Positions 7,094 to 13,993 of a DNA stretch of 19,870 bases are shown one piece after another. The position numbers were made by a program, and so were the translations under genes. Each line of letters opens with the position of its first letter. Position 1 is the first letter of the stretch. The notes below the pieces were generated by a model. The model saw only the letters and a program-made list of their open reading frames with translations. It had not been told where the DNA came from and searched no databases. The stretch comes from a bacterium (GTDB taxonomy: Bacteria > Patescibacteriota > Minisyncoccia > Phycocordibacterales > UBA918), in the NCBI GenBank assembly GCA_027487145.1, contig JAIYEC010000025.1:1-19870 (forward strand). The letters run 5' to 3'.

Positions 7094-8695
7094 ATGACAC
7101 GAGCATTAGTTTATCTTCTCATCCTTGGTCTTACCGCATCATCTGTATACGCTCAGACTGATAGTAGTAATTTCTCAATTCGAGTGTTTGGTGGGACCGA
7201 TACTGAAGCACCTACAACACCGGTACTGTCGGGTTCAGTTATTTCTCAAAACCAGGTCAATCTTTCCTGGTCAACGCCTGTCGACAATTTTTTTGTTTCG
7301 GGGTATGTGTTATTTCGTGACGGACTCCCGATTGCAACAACATCGCAGGTCTCATATTCAGATGTTGGTTTAATTGCTTCTACTACCTATACATATGCTG
7401 TTAAAGCATTTGACCCCTCATTCAATTACTCATCTTCGTCAAATGTTGTGGTGCTGACAACACCTGATAATCCCTCACCTCCAGCACCAAATTCAGATTC
7501 AAATGGAGGCACAGCAACCAGAGTAGTGCTCAATAACATTGAGATAAATCCCACCGAACGGTCAGCTCAGTTTTTGGTTCAGACAGTTCGTCCAGCTCGA
7601 TTTGAAATACGGTGGGGGAGAAGCAACGCGTATGAGCTTGGATACACAGTTAATGATATATTCGTCAGTTCTTACGAGACGACACTCAGAGATCTTGAGC
7701 CAGGGACAAAGTATTACTATGAAGTAGTTGGGTATACGCCGTTTGGTTTGGCGACGGTGTTAGAAAAAGGATCATTCTCAACGATACCGGTAACGGAATC
7801 ATTTCCTCCGGTAAATGTTAGTGGATTTATAGCTGTTCGAGATGGTGCGGATGTTCGTCTGATGTGGGAAGTACCTGCCGGAGAGAATATTGCTTCGATT
7901 AAAATTGTACGAAGTCATTTAGGGTTCCCGGCCCATGCGCAAGATGGTGTAGTGATCTACCAGGGTTTGGGTACTGAAATCAAAGATAACGATATTTTAA
8001 ATCAGTTTTCGCCGGTGTATTACAGTGCCTTTGTGATAGATAAAACAGGAGCTGTTTCTTCAGGAGCCGTAGCGCGAGTGTATGCCGTGCAACCGGGAGT
8101 ACCCGATTCAAGCGATATCACCATTCCTATTCCTAGTGGTCTTGATGGTGAGATAAAAGAAGAAACTATAGCTTCAACTTCGCCATATGTTTCAGCGGGT
8201 ACACGTATGCCGCAACTTGATGAGATTTTTATTTTACAAAAAGAAGAGCGAGTCCCGCTAGCAAAGCAGGGAGTTACACTTGATAGTGAGGCGCCTTTTC
8301 TTATCTCAATTCCTAAGAGTGCTGTATCAGAAAATCTTAAAACCATCATTGCATCATTGAGTGATCCAACCGATAGCAGACGGACGTATTCTTTTATGCT
8401 TCGAATTAATAAAGATGGTACGGCATATGAAGCGGTGCTTCCACCAACGCTTCTTGAGGGAGTTTCAAGACTTATCATTGATATCTATGATTATGAGTCA
8501 CATATCGTGGCAAATTATCAAAAGACCATTACCTTTAAACAGTCAGAGGTACATAATCAGGTGCCAGTTTTCCCAGATCAAATAGTACATTCATTTATGA
8601 CATACGGATGGATGGTGGCAACGCCGCTTTTGTTGTTGATGGCGATGTGGTTATGGTTCAGGCGGAGAGCTACCGTGATTGAGGATAAGCTCTAG
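7094..8695 (+). CDS. Fibronectin type III surface protein with C-terminal membrane anchor
   Basis: 533 residues. Signal peptide 1-20 (ALVYLLILGLTASSVYA). Three fibronectin type III-like domains follow: ~38-125 (APTTPVLSGS...VNLSWSTPVDN...TYTYAVKAFD), ~145-230 (ARFEIRWGRS...LEPGTKYYYEVVGYTPFG) and ~236-330 (PPVNVSGFIAVRDGADVRLMW...YYSAFVIDKTGAVSS). A linker and one more beta-rich region (~400-490) lead to a membrane helix at ~506-522 (MVATPLLLLMAMWLWF) and the basic stop-transfer RRR. It closes the surface operon. Extracellular, anchored at the cytoplasmic membrane; likely a scaffold or adhesion partner. No enzymatic motif seen. Confidence 0.85.
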   Translation: MTRALVYLLILGLTASSVYAQTDSSNFSIRVFGGTDTEAPTTPVLSGSVISQNQVNLSWSTPVDNFFVSGYVLFRDGLPIATTSQVSYSDVGLIASTTYTYAVKAFDPSFNYSSSSNVVVLTTPDNPSPPAPNSDSNGGTATRVVLNNIEINPTERSAQFLVQTVRPARFEIRWGRSNAYELGYTVNDIFVSSYETTLRDLEPGTKYYYEVVGYTPFGLATVLEKGSFSTIPVTESFPPVNVSGFIAVRDGADVRLMWEVPAGENIASIKIVRSHLGFPAHAQDGVVIYQGLGTEIKDNDILNQFSPVYYSAFVIDKTGAVSSGAVARVYAVQPGVPDSSDITIPIPSGLDGEIKEETIASTSPYVSAGTRMPQLDEIFILQKEERVPLAKQGVTLDSEAPFLISIPKSAVSENLKTIIASLSDPTDSRRTYSFMLRINKDGTAYEAVLPPTLLEGVSRLIIDIYDYESHIVANYQKTITFKQSEVHNQVPVFPDQIVHSFMTYGWMVATPLLLLMAMWLWFRRRATVIEDKL

Positions 8696-8717
8696 TGAAT
8701 TTGTTTTCGGTACCTTG

Positions 8718-8745
8718 TATAGTAAGGGAAGTTAAAAAGTATAAA
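8718..8745 (+). promoter_or_regulatory. Promoter region for gap operon
   Basis: Two candidate -10 boxes lie upstream of the ATG at 8755: TATAGT (8718-8723, leader about 25 bases) and TATAAA (8740-8745, near-leaderless). The sequence does not decide between them. No Shine-Dalgarno precedes the ATG at the proper distance. Confidence 0.4.
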
Positions 8746-8754
8746 TAGTTTAGT

Positions 8755-9780
8755 ATGGCACGAGTAGCAATAAATGGTTTTGGTCGAATTGGACGTACGT
8801 TTTTTCGGGCGGCCTATGCGCACCCTGATATTGAGATTGTGGCGGTAAACGATCTTGGAAGTATCGAAAACCTAGCGTACTTGCTCACGTACGATTCAGT
8901 GTATGGTCGTAGTCCGTTTGAGGTAAAAGTTGAAGGAAAGGACTTGATTATCGATGGTAAAAAAGTGACCTTCTGCCAAGAGAAAGATCCAGCTACGCTG
9001 CCGTGGGGGAGTATGAATATTGATGTAGTGGTGGAATCAACCGGCTTTTTCACGACCTATGAAGGGTCAAAGAAGCACCTTCAGGCTGGAGCTAAAAAAG
9101 TGGTAATCTCAGCACCGGTAAGCGATGATCCTGTCGCAGCTGGAGTATCAGGCGCCACAGTGCTCATGGGGGTAAATGAAGATAAGCTTGCGACCTGCCA
9201 AATTACCTCAAATGCCTCATGTACTACAAATGCCACCAGCCCGCTTGTAGCGATCTTAAAAGAAGCGGTTGGTATGGAAAAAGCTCTGCTTAATACCACT
9301 CACGCATACACGGCATCACAGACACTCGTTGATGGTCCGTCAAAGAAAGAATTCCGTGATGGGAGAGCAGCTGCCTTAAACATCATTCCTTCTAGCACTG
9401 GTGCAGCAAAGGCAACCACGAAAGCTCACCCAGAACTAGCTGGAAAGTTCGATGGTATTGCGATTCGAGTACCGGTACCAGTAGGATCACTGGTTGATGT
9501 TACGTTTATTTCATCCCGAGATACAACGGTTGAAGAGGTGAACGCTGCGCTCGTGAAGGCCGCAGCAGACCCAAAGTGGAAGAACATTTTTACTGCTACC
9601 AGTGAGCCACTGGTTTCTTCAGATATTATTGGATCACGGGTTGGTTCAATCGCTGATCTTTCTTTTACCCGAGTGGTGGGAGGAAATCTGGTAAAAGTAT
9701 TTGCCTGGTATGACAATGAGACAAGTTATACGCAGACTCTGGTTGAGCACGTGGCAGCAGCAGCTCGGACACTAAAATAA
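8755..9780 (+). CDS. gap: Glyceraldehyde-3-phosphate dehydrogenase
   Basis: 341 residues, full length. The cytosolic enzyme oxidises glyceraldehyde-3-phosphate to 1,3-bisphosphoglycerate with NAD. The Rossmann motif INGFGRIGR is at residues 7-15, and an acidic residue at the end of beta-2 (VNDLG) favours NAD. The catalytic Cys156 lies in SNASCTTNA and the base His183 in HAYTASQ. The C-terminal WYDNETSYTQ is standard. The usual second Cys four residues after the catalytic one is Ala160 here. It is followed by rpiB after one base, so both are surely cotranscribed with rpe and perhaps the transketolase genes. Confidence 0.97.
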   Translation: MARVAINGFGRIGRTFFRAAYAHPDIEIVAVNDLGSIENLAYLLTYDSVYGRSPFEVKVEGKDLIIDGKKVTFCQEKDPATLPWGSMNIDVVVESTGFFTTYEGSKKHLQAGAKKVVISAPVSDDPVAAGVSGATVLMGVNEDKLATCQITSNASCTTNATSPLVAILKEAVGMEKALLNTTHAYTASQTLVDGPSKKEFRDGRAAALNIIPSSTGAAKATTKAHPELAGKFDGIAIRVPVPVGSLVDVTFISSRDTTVEEVNAALVKAAADPKWKNIFTATSEPLVSSDIIGSRVGSIADLSFTRVVGGNLVKVFAWYDNETSYTQTLVEHVAAAARTLK

Positions 9781-9781
9781 T

Positions 9782-10255
9782 ATGGTAGATACATCACTTA
9801 TTCTTCATATTGCGACAGATCACGCGGGTCTTTCTCTGAAGCAAGAAGTGGTGTTGTGGTTAAAGGAATTGGGGTATCAGGTGATTGATCATGGTGCCCA
9901 TGTCTATGACGATGAAGATGACTTTCCTGACTTCATTAGTAAAGCGGCTCGGGCAGTGAGTCAGAATCCTGCTCATGCTAAAGCGGTTATCTTTGGTGGT
10001 TCCGGGCAAGGTGAGGCTATGGTAGCCAATCGGTTTCCACACGTGAGGGCTACTGTGTACTACGGTGGCACCCTTGATATCATTACACTTTCTCGCGAAC
10101 ATAATGATGCCAATGTCCTTTCAATCGGAGCTCGCTTTGTTTCTGTCGAGGAGACAAAACAAGCTATCAAACTGTGGTTAGAAGTATCGTTTGATGGACA
10201 GACAAAACGAGAACGGAGAAATCAAAAAATTGAAAGCGTAACTCGGTTAGTATGA
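9782..10255 (+). CDS. rpiB: Ribose-5-phosphate isomerase B, Glu-type
   Basis: 157 residues, usual RpiB/LacAB length. It interconverts ribose-5-phosphate and ribulose-5-phosphate. Visible motifs are TDHAGLSLK (12-20), DDFPDF (46-51), GGSGQGEAMVANR (72-84) and SREHNDANVLSIGARF. In the E. coli-like type the active-site loop has a catalytic Cys (CGTGIG). Here that position is Gly and a Glu (E78) sits in GGSGQGE, as in the mycobacterial-type enzymes where Glu acts as the base. The start codon is one base after the gap stop, and the TGA stop overlaps the ATG of the next gene (ATGA). D-allose-6-phosphate isomerase activity cannot be excluded, but the neighbours favour pentose phosphates. Confidence 0.93.
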   Translation: MVDTSLILHIATDHAGLSLKQEVVLWLKELGYQVIDHGAHVYDDEDDFPDFISKAARAVSQNPAHAKAVIFGGSGQGEAMVANRFPHVRATVYYGGTLDIITLSREHNDANVLSIGARFVSVEETKQAIKLWLEVSFDGQTKRERRNQKIESVTRLV

Positions 10256-10914
10256 ATATACCTAAAGTACCAATTGTTCCAGCTATCATACCAGCGTCTG
10301 CGACTGAGATAATTACGTTTACCCAGAAGCTTACCTTTGTGCATGAGATACATATCGATATCGTCGATGGAGATTTTGTACCCGCCGTGTCATGGCCGAT
10401 TGGAACAACAGACACACCGCTTCAAGTGAAGTCCTTTACTGATGCGTTTACCCTTGAGGTTGATCTGATGATCAAAAATCCTATCCCAGCGGCTCGAGCT
10501 TGGGAGCAGGCTGGGGCAGATATGATTGTCTTTCATGTTGAGACAGTGGATGAAGCGTCTTTTACTGATTTTTGTAAGCATACTTCAGTGTCTGTTGGTG
10601 TTGCGTTTCATGATCAGACTCACATTGATAGTCTTAAGCCATATCTTCCATCGGCTGACTACATCCAGGTTATGGGTATAGAGCAGATCGGAGCCCAAGG
10701 ACAACCGTTCTCTTCTCAAACACTTGAAAAGGTGGCAACTTTAAAAAGTCTATACCCTCACATCCCAATCAGTGTTGATGGGTCGGTAAATAAAGACACT
10801 ATAAAACAAATTATAAACGCCGGAGTCGACAGAGTTATCGTCGGTTCGGCCATTAGCCGGTCCGAAAATATGATAGAGGCTTATAATCAGTTAGTCGCTA
10901 TTGTGAATGAATAA
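10252..10914 (+). CDS. rpe: Ribulose-phosphate 3-epimerase family protein (divergent)
   Basis: 220 residues, TIM barrel of normal Rpe length. It should interconvert ribulose-5-phosphate and xylulose-5-phosphate. It retains the first metal/catalytic motif HIDIVDGDFVP (H34, D36), the GADMIVFHVE strand, an ADYIQVMGIEQIGAQGQPF loop in place of the usual VMTVxPGFGGQ, and the later catalytic Asp (D176, in SVDGS). Oddities: the usual DVHLM metal-ligand His is Asp71 here (EVDLM), DGGI is DGSV, and IAPSIL is IVPAII. The ATG overlaps the rpiB stop, strongly linking the two steps. I call it Rpe by context plus motifs; altered metal preference or substrate is possible. Confidence 0.8.
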   Translation: MNIPKVPIVPAIIPASATEIITFTQKLTFVHEIHIDIVDGDFVPAVSWPIGTTDTPLQVKSFTDAFTLEVDLMIKNPIPAARAWEQAGADMIVFHVETVDEASFTDFCKHTSVSVGVAFHDQTHIDSLKPYLPSADYIQVMGIEQIGAQGQPFSSQTLEKVATLKSLYPHIPISVDGSVNKDTIKQIINAGVDRVIVGSAISRSENMIEAYNQLVAIVNE

Positions 10915-10934
10915 ACTACCTCTGACACTTCGTC

Positions 10935-10943
10935 TGGTATACT
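10935..10943 (+). promoter_or_regulatory. Extended -10 promoter for transketolase genes, near-leaderless
   Basis: TGGTATACT ends 11 bases before the ATG at 10955 in the 40-base gap after rpe. Predicted leader is about 5 bases. It suggests the transketolase pair can be transcribed separately from gap-rpiB-rpe; no terminator separates them. Confidence 0.55.
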
Positions 10944-10954
10944 AATCTTGTTAT

Positions 10955-11851
10955 ATGAAGTACCTTACGGGAGAAGAAGTGCGAGCACTCGAGCTTAAAG
11001 CAAACGAGATTCGTCAGAGTATTATTGAAATGCTAACCGAGGCAGGTAGTGGTCATACTGCGGGACCACTTGGTATGGCTGACGTGTTTACCTTGTTGTA
11101 CTTTGCTGTACTCAAACACGATCCAAAAAATCCAGATTGGGACGAGAGAGATAGACTGATTCTTTCAAATGGACATATTTGTCCGGTTTTGTATGCCACG
11201 ATGGCACATGCAGGCTACTTTCCGGTGGAAGAACTCATGACTCTGCGAAAGCTCGGTACTCGTTTGCAGGGACACCCTCATCGGCAGACACTACCAGGTC
11301 TTGAGACGAGCTCAGGACCATTAGGGTCTGGTCTGTCACAAGCGGTTGGTATGGCTCTCGCGGAGCGGATTAATAATCCGTATTCAGCAAAGTATTTCTA
11401 CTGCCTCACCGGTGATGGAGAATTAGACGAGGGACAAATTTGGGAAGCGTTGCTTCTGGCTGGAAAAGAGAAGCTCAATAACCTTATTATGATTGTTGAT
11501 CGTAACGGCATTCAAATTGATGGGTACACCAAAGATGTGATGCCGCTTGAACCGCTTGCTGAAAAATTTGCTTCATTTAACTTTGATGTACAAGAAGTAG
11601 ATGGTCATAACATGCGAGCTTTAAATGATGCGATTGGAAAAGCTCAAGCGGTGTATAGTCAGCCGTCAGTTATTATTGCGCATACGGTAGCAGCCAAGGG
11701 GGTTGATGTGTTTGAGCGCGACTTCCGCTGGCACGGTAACCCTCCGGGCAAAGGTCCAGAGGACAGGGTACCAAAAGATAAACAAGCAGAAGTAGCCCTG
11801 CAAAAACTTCGTACTTTAGCAGGCATGATAACGTCGCATGATCACTCATAA
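10955..11851 (+). CDS. tktA: Transketolase, N-terminal (ThDP pyrophosphate-binding) subunit
   Basis: 298 residues, corresponding to the first half of a full transketolase. Motifs: GSGHTAGPLGMADV (~31-44), LSNGH, LQGHPHRQTLPGLETSSGPLG (typical of split subunits), the ThDP/Mg signature GDGELDEGQIWEAL from G153 with DRNGIQIDG, and a final substrate segment FRWHGNPPG. With the next gene it forms the enzyme that moves two-carbon units between ketose and aldose phosphates. Its stop overlaps the annotated start of the C-terminal subunit gene. Split transketolases are common in archaea, some Firmicutes and CPR bacteria. Confidence 0.95.
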   Translation: MKYLTGEEVRALELKANEIRQSIIEMLTEAGSGHTAGPLGMADVFTLLYFAVLKHDPKNPDWDERDRLILSNGHICPVLYATMAHAGYFPVEELMTLRKLGTRLQGHPHRQTLPGLETSSGPLGSGLSQAVGMALAERINNPYSAKYFYCLTGDGELDEGQIWEALLLAGKEKLNNLIMIVDRNGIQIDGYTKDVMPLEPLAEKFASFNFDVQEVDGHNMRALNDAIGKAQAVYSQPSVIIAHTVAAKGVDVFERDFRWHGNPPGKGPEDRVPKDKQAEVALQKLRTLAGMITSHDHS

Positions 11852-12836
11852 TATGTTTGCCTCACACCTACAACCAAATATTGCTACTGAAGCACCAAAA
11901 AAAACTTCTACCAGAGTTGGGTACGGCGAAGGTCTCTTAGAAGCAGGGAAGCGCGATCAACACGTCGTCGCGCTCTGTTGTGATCTTACCGAATCGACCA
12001 AGACAGATGCATTTGCGAAGGAATTTCCAAAACGCTTTGTTCAAATCGGGATTGCCGAGCAAAACCTCGCATCAGTTGGCTCTGGAATGGCAGCGATGGG
12101 GAAGATTCCTTTTATTGCATCATACGCAGCTTTTTCACCCGGTCGTAACTGGGAGCAGATTCGCACCACCATTGCATATAACAACAGTAACGTGAAGATT
12201 GTTGGTGCTCATGCAGGGATTTCGGTTGGACCAGATGGAGCAACCCACCAGATGACTGAAGATATTGCTATTATGCGCGCAATGCCAAACATGATTGTGA
12301 TTGCACCCGCTGACGTTCATGAGGCACGCAAGATGACACTGGCGGTTGCTAAGCACGTTGGTCCCGTTTATTTTAGACTCGGACGCAGTGATACACCGGT
12401 GGTTACGACTCCGGAGTCACCATTTGAAATTGGGAAAGCAGAACTTTTATATACTAAAACACCAGGGAGAGAAAAGAATATCGGTATTGTTGTAACTGGC
12501 TCACTCCTTTATAACGCGCTTATAGCAGCGGTAGAGCTTGAGAAAGAGGGAATTGGTGTATCGGTTCTTCATATGGCAACGATTAAGCCACTTGATACAG
12601 AAGCGCTTCTCGCTCTTGCTTCAACTCATGACGCACTGGTGACAGTTGAAGAACATCAGATTATCGGTGGGCTCGGGAGTGCGGTAGCAGAGTACCTTAG
12701 TGGGACAAAGCCAACCAGAATCGAACGGATTGGAATCAACGATAGCTTCGGACAATCAGGTGAACCAGATGAACTGGTGGCGCATTATGGGATGGATATA
12801 CCTTCAATTGTTTCAGCCGCCCGTCGTTTGTACTAG
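11838..12836 (+). CDS. tktB: Transketolase, C-terminal (pyrimidine-binding) subunit
   Basis: 332 residues, second half of transketolase. The pyrimidine-domain catalytic Glu is E74 in GIAEQNLASVGSG; SYAAFSPGRNWEQIR, GAHAGISVGPDGATHQ and the C-terminal EEHQIIGGLGSAVAE and FGQSGEPDEL motifs are present. Two starts are possible: ATG at 11838, which overlaps the N-subunit gene by 14 bases, or ATG at 11853, one base after its stop. The latter mirrors the one-base gap between gap and rpiB; the sequence does not decide. It must pair with the N-terminal subunit for activity. It ends before a strong bidirectional terminator. Confidence 0.95.
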   Translation: MITHNMFASHLQPNIATEAPKKTSTRVGYGEGLLEAGKRDQHVVALCCDLTESTKTDAFAKEFPKRFVQIGIAEQNLASVGSGMAAMGKIPFIASYAAFSPGRNWEQIRTTIAYNNSNVKIVGAHAGISVGPDGATHQMTEDIAIMRAMPNMIVIAPADVHEARKMTLAVAKHVGPVYFRLGRSDTPVVTTPESPFEIGKAELLYTKTPGREKNIGIVVTGSLLYNALIAAVELEKEGIGVSVLHMATIKPLDTEALLALASTHDALVTVEEHQIIGGLGSAVAEYLSGTKPTRIERIGINDSFGQSGEPDELVAHYGMDIPSIVSAARRLY

Positions 12837-12851
12837 AATTAATTAGATAAT

Positions 12852-12882
12852 AAAAGACCACCTAGGAATAGGTGGTCTTTTT
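12852..12882. terminator. Bidirectional intrinsic terminator between tktB and pfkB-like gene
   Basis: A perfect 13-bp stem, AAAAGACCACCTA (12852-12864) with TAGGTGGTCTTTT (12869-12881), and a GGAA loop. It has a T-run on + and an A-run that gives a T-run on -. It lies between convergent genes and can serve both. Confidence 0.93.
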
Positions 12883-12890
12883 GTCTGGAT

Positions 12891-13898
12891 TTAATCAATC
12901 TTCTTTGCGACGTAGTCAGCTGGGCGGTTAGCGAGATATTCTTCTAGCTTGGCGCGAGTGAGAAGTCCGGCCTGGGCACCGACTTTTTGTACAACAGACA
13001 TGGAGTTGATTGGTCCCCATGCGAGCGCCTCGTCTGGGGTCTTTCCAAGGGCGATAGCAGCCGTGAAGGTTGAGGCGAATGAGTCACCAGCTCCGGTGCG
13101 ATCGACTGGTTCGGCTGGATCTGGATACATTGGCATGAACCACGCTTGTCCCTCGGCATCAAGAGTATACGCACCATTTGGCCCATCGGTAATTACAGGA
13201 ATCTTTGGACCAAGCGCCTGCAACTGCTTTAGGAGTGTTGGCATATGTTGTTCGGTAGTCTTTAAGATTTCTTGAGATTCTTCTTTATTGCAGAAGAAGA
13301 TTTCGGTCACTTCATAGACATCTTTTAGTTCTACTGTACCAAGTTTAATCTGGAAGGTACCTGGCTGAAAGACTAACTTTGTTTCAGGGTGCTCTTTCAC
13401 ATAGGTAGCAATCTCATGGTGGAATGCTAGTCCGTGCTCACCAACTGAAGAAAAGTAAATGTACCGTGGCGGGACTGGAAAATCAGGAAGGGAGTATGGA
13501 TATGTCTCGTGTTGAATGAGGATAGTGCGCTCAGCCCCGTAGCGAAGAACATAGTGGTAGTTGGTGATTTTTCCTTCGTGGACTTTTACAAAGTCAGTGG
13601 CAATTCCTTCTTGTCGCAATGCGTCAAGACATTCTTTACCGAATTTGTCATGACCGATATCAGACACAAGCGCAGTCTCAAGCCCAAGACGATGGGCTGA
13701 AACAGCGGCGTTTGGTGAATTACCAACTGCTGGAACAACCACAACACTTTTGTATGGGACTTTATTTCCAAACGGCATTTGTAGAGTCTTTCGTCCAGTA
13801 TCCATATCAATAGATACGTCTGCCTGGTCTTTTTCAAGTTCAATAAAAGCATCCATAAGGATGTCGCCGATGGCTACAAAATCATATTGGTGTGACAT
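12891..13898 (-). CDS. PfkB/ribokinase-family sugar kinase
   Basis: 335 residues. It phosphorylates a sugar or nucleoside with ATP. The N-terminal motif AIGDILMDAFIEL fits the substrate strand, VPAVGNSPNAAVSAHRLGL corresponds to the GG-N-A-N motif, and DRTGAGDSFASTF (from D266) holds the anion hole and catalytic base D272. The C-terminal QKVGAQAGLLTR is typical. An insert after residue 25 (DVSIDMDTGRKTLQMPFGNKV) belongs to a subgroup I cannot tie to a substrate; ribose, a nucleoside or fructose-6-phosphate are all possible. It converges on the transketolase genes, so a role in feeding pentose phosphates is plausible but inferred. A consensus TGCTATAAT box lies 8 bases upstream of its ATG. Confidence 0.9.
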   Translation of the reverse strand: MSHQYDFVAIGDILMDAFIELEKDQADVSIDMDTGRKTLQMPFGNKVPYKSVVVVPAVGNSPNAAVSAHRLGLETALVSDIGHDKFGKECLDALRQEGIATDFVKVHEGKITNYHYVLRYGAERTILIQHETYPYSLPDFPVPPRYIYFSSVGEHGLAFHHEIATYVKEHPETKLVFQPGTFQIKLGTVELKDVYEVTEIFFCNKEESQEILKTTEQHMPTLLKQLQALGPKIPVITDGPNGAYTLDAEGQAWFMPMYPDPAEPVDRTGAGDSFASTFTAAIALGKTPDEALAWGPINSMSVVQKVGAQAGLLTRAKLEEYLANRPADYVAKKID

Positions 13899-13906
13899 AT
13901 ATAGGG

Positions 13907-13924
13907 ATTATAGCAGTTAAACTG
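13907..13924 (-). promoter_or_regulatory. Consensus extended -10 with adjoining palindrome for the sugar kinase
   Basis: On the - strand TGCTATAAT (complement of 13907-13915) ends 8 bases before the ATG, predicting a near-leaderless mRNA. CAGTTAAACTG (13914-13924), an 11-bp perfect palindrome, abuts the upstream edge of the -10 and could be an operator. Confidence 0.55.
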
Positions 13925-13925
13925 T

Positions 13926-13938
13926 TGTGATTTTCACA
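13926..13938. repeat. Small palindrome TGTGATTTTCACA in divergent intergenic region
   Basis: TGTGA and TCACA arms with a 3-base spacer lie between the divergent sugar kinase and transglycosylase genes. The arms resemble CRP half-sites, but the spacer is 3 rather than 6, so I do not call it a CRP site. Confidence 0.3.
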
Positions 13939-13983
13939 TCCTGTAGGAAAACTACGCTGACGATATGAGAGAAAATTTGTTAC

Positions 13984-13989
13984 TATACT
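13984..13989 (+). promoter_or_regulatory. -10 box, leaderless, for transglycosylase gene
   Basis: TATACT ends only 4 bases before the ATG at 13994. Transcription would start at or just inside the start codon, so either a leaderless mRNA or a downstream start is implied. No Shine-Dalgarno. Confidence 0.45.
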
Positions 13990-13993
13990 AGTA

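Noticed and set aside
3664..10255. Recoding of UGA as an amino acid (as in some CPR lineages)
   Set aside because: TGA ends two genes cleanly at 3664-3666 and 10253-10255, with the next gene starting right after or overlapping.
13926..13938. CRP-type binding site
   Set aside because: Half-sites TGTGA/TCACA are separated by 3 rather than 6 bases and no CRP gene is in view.
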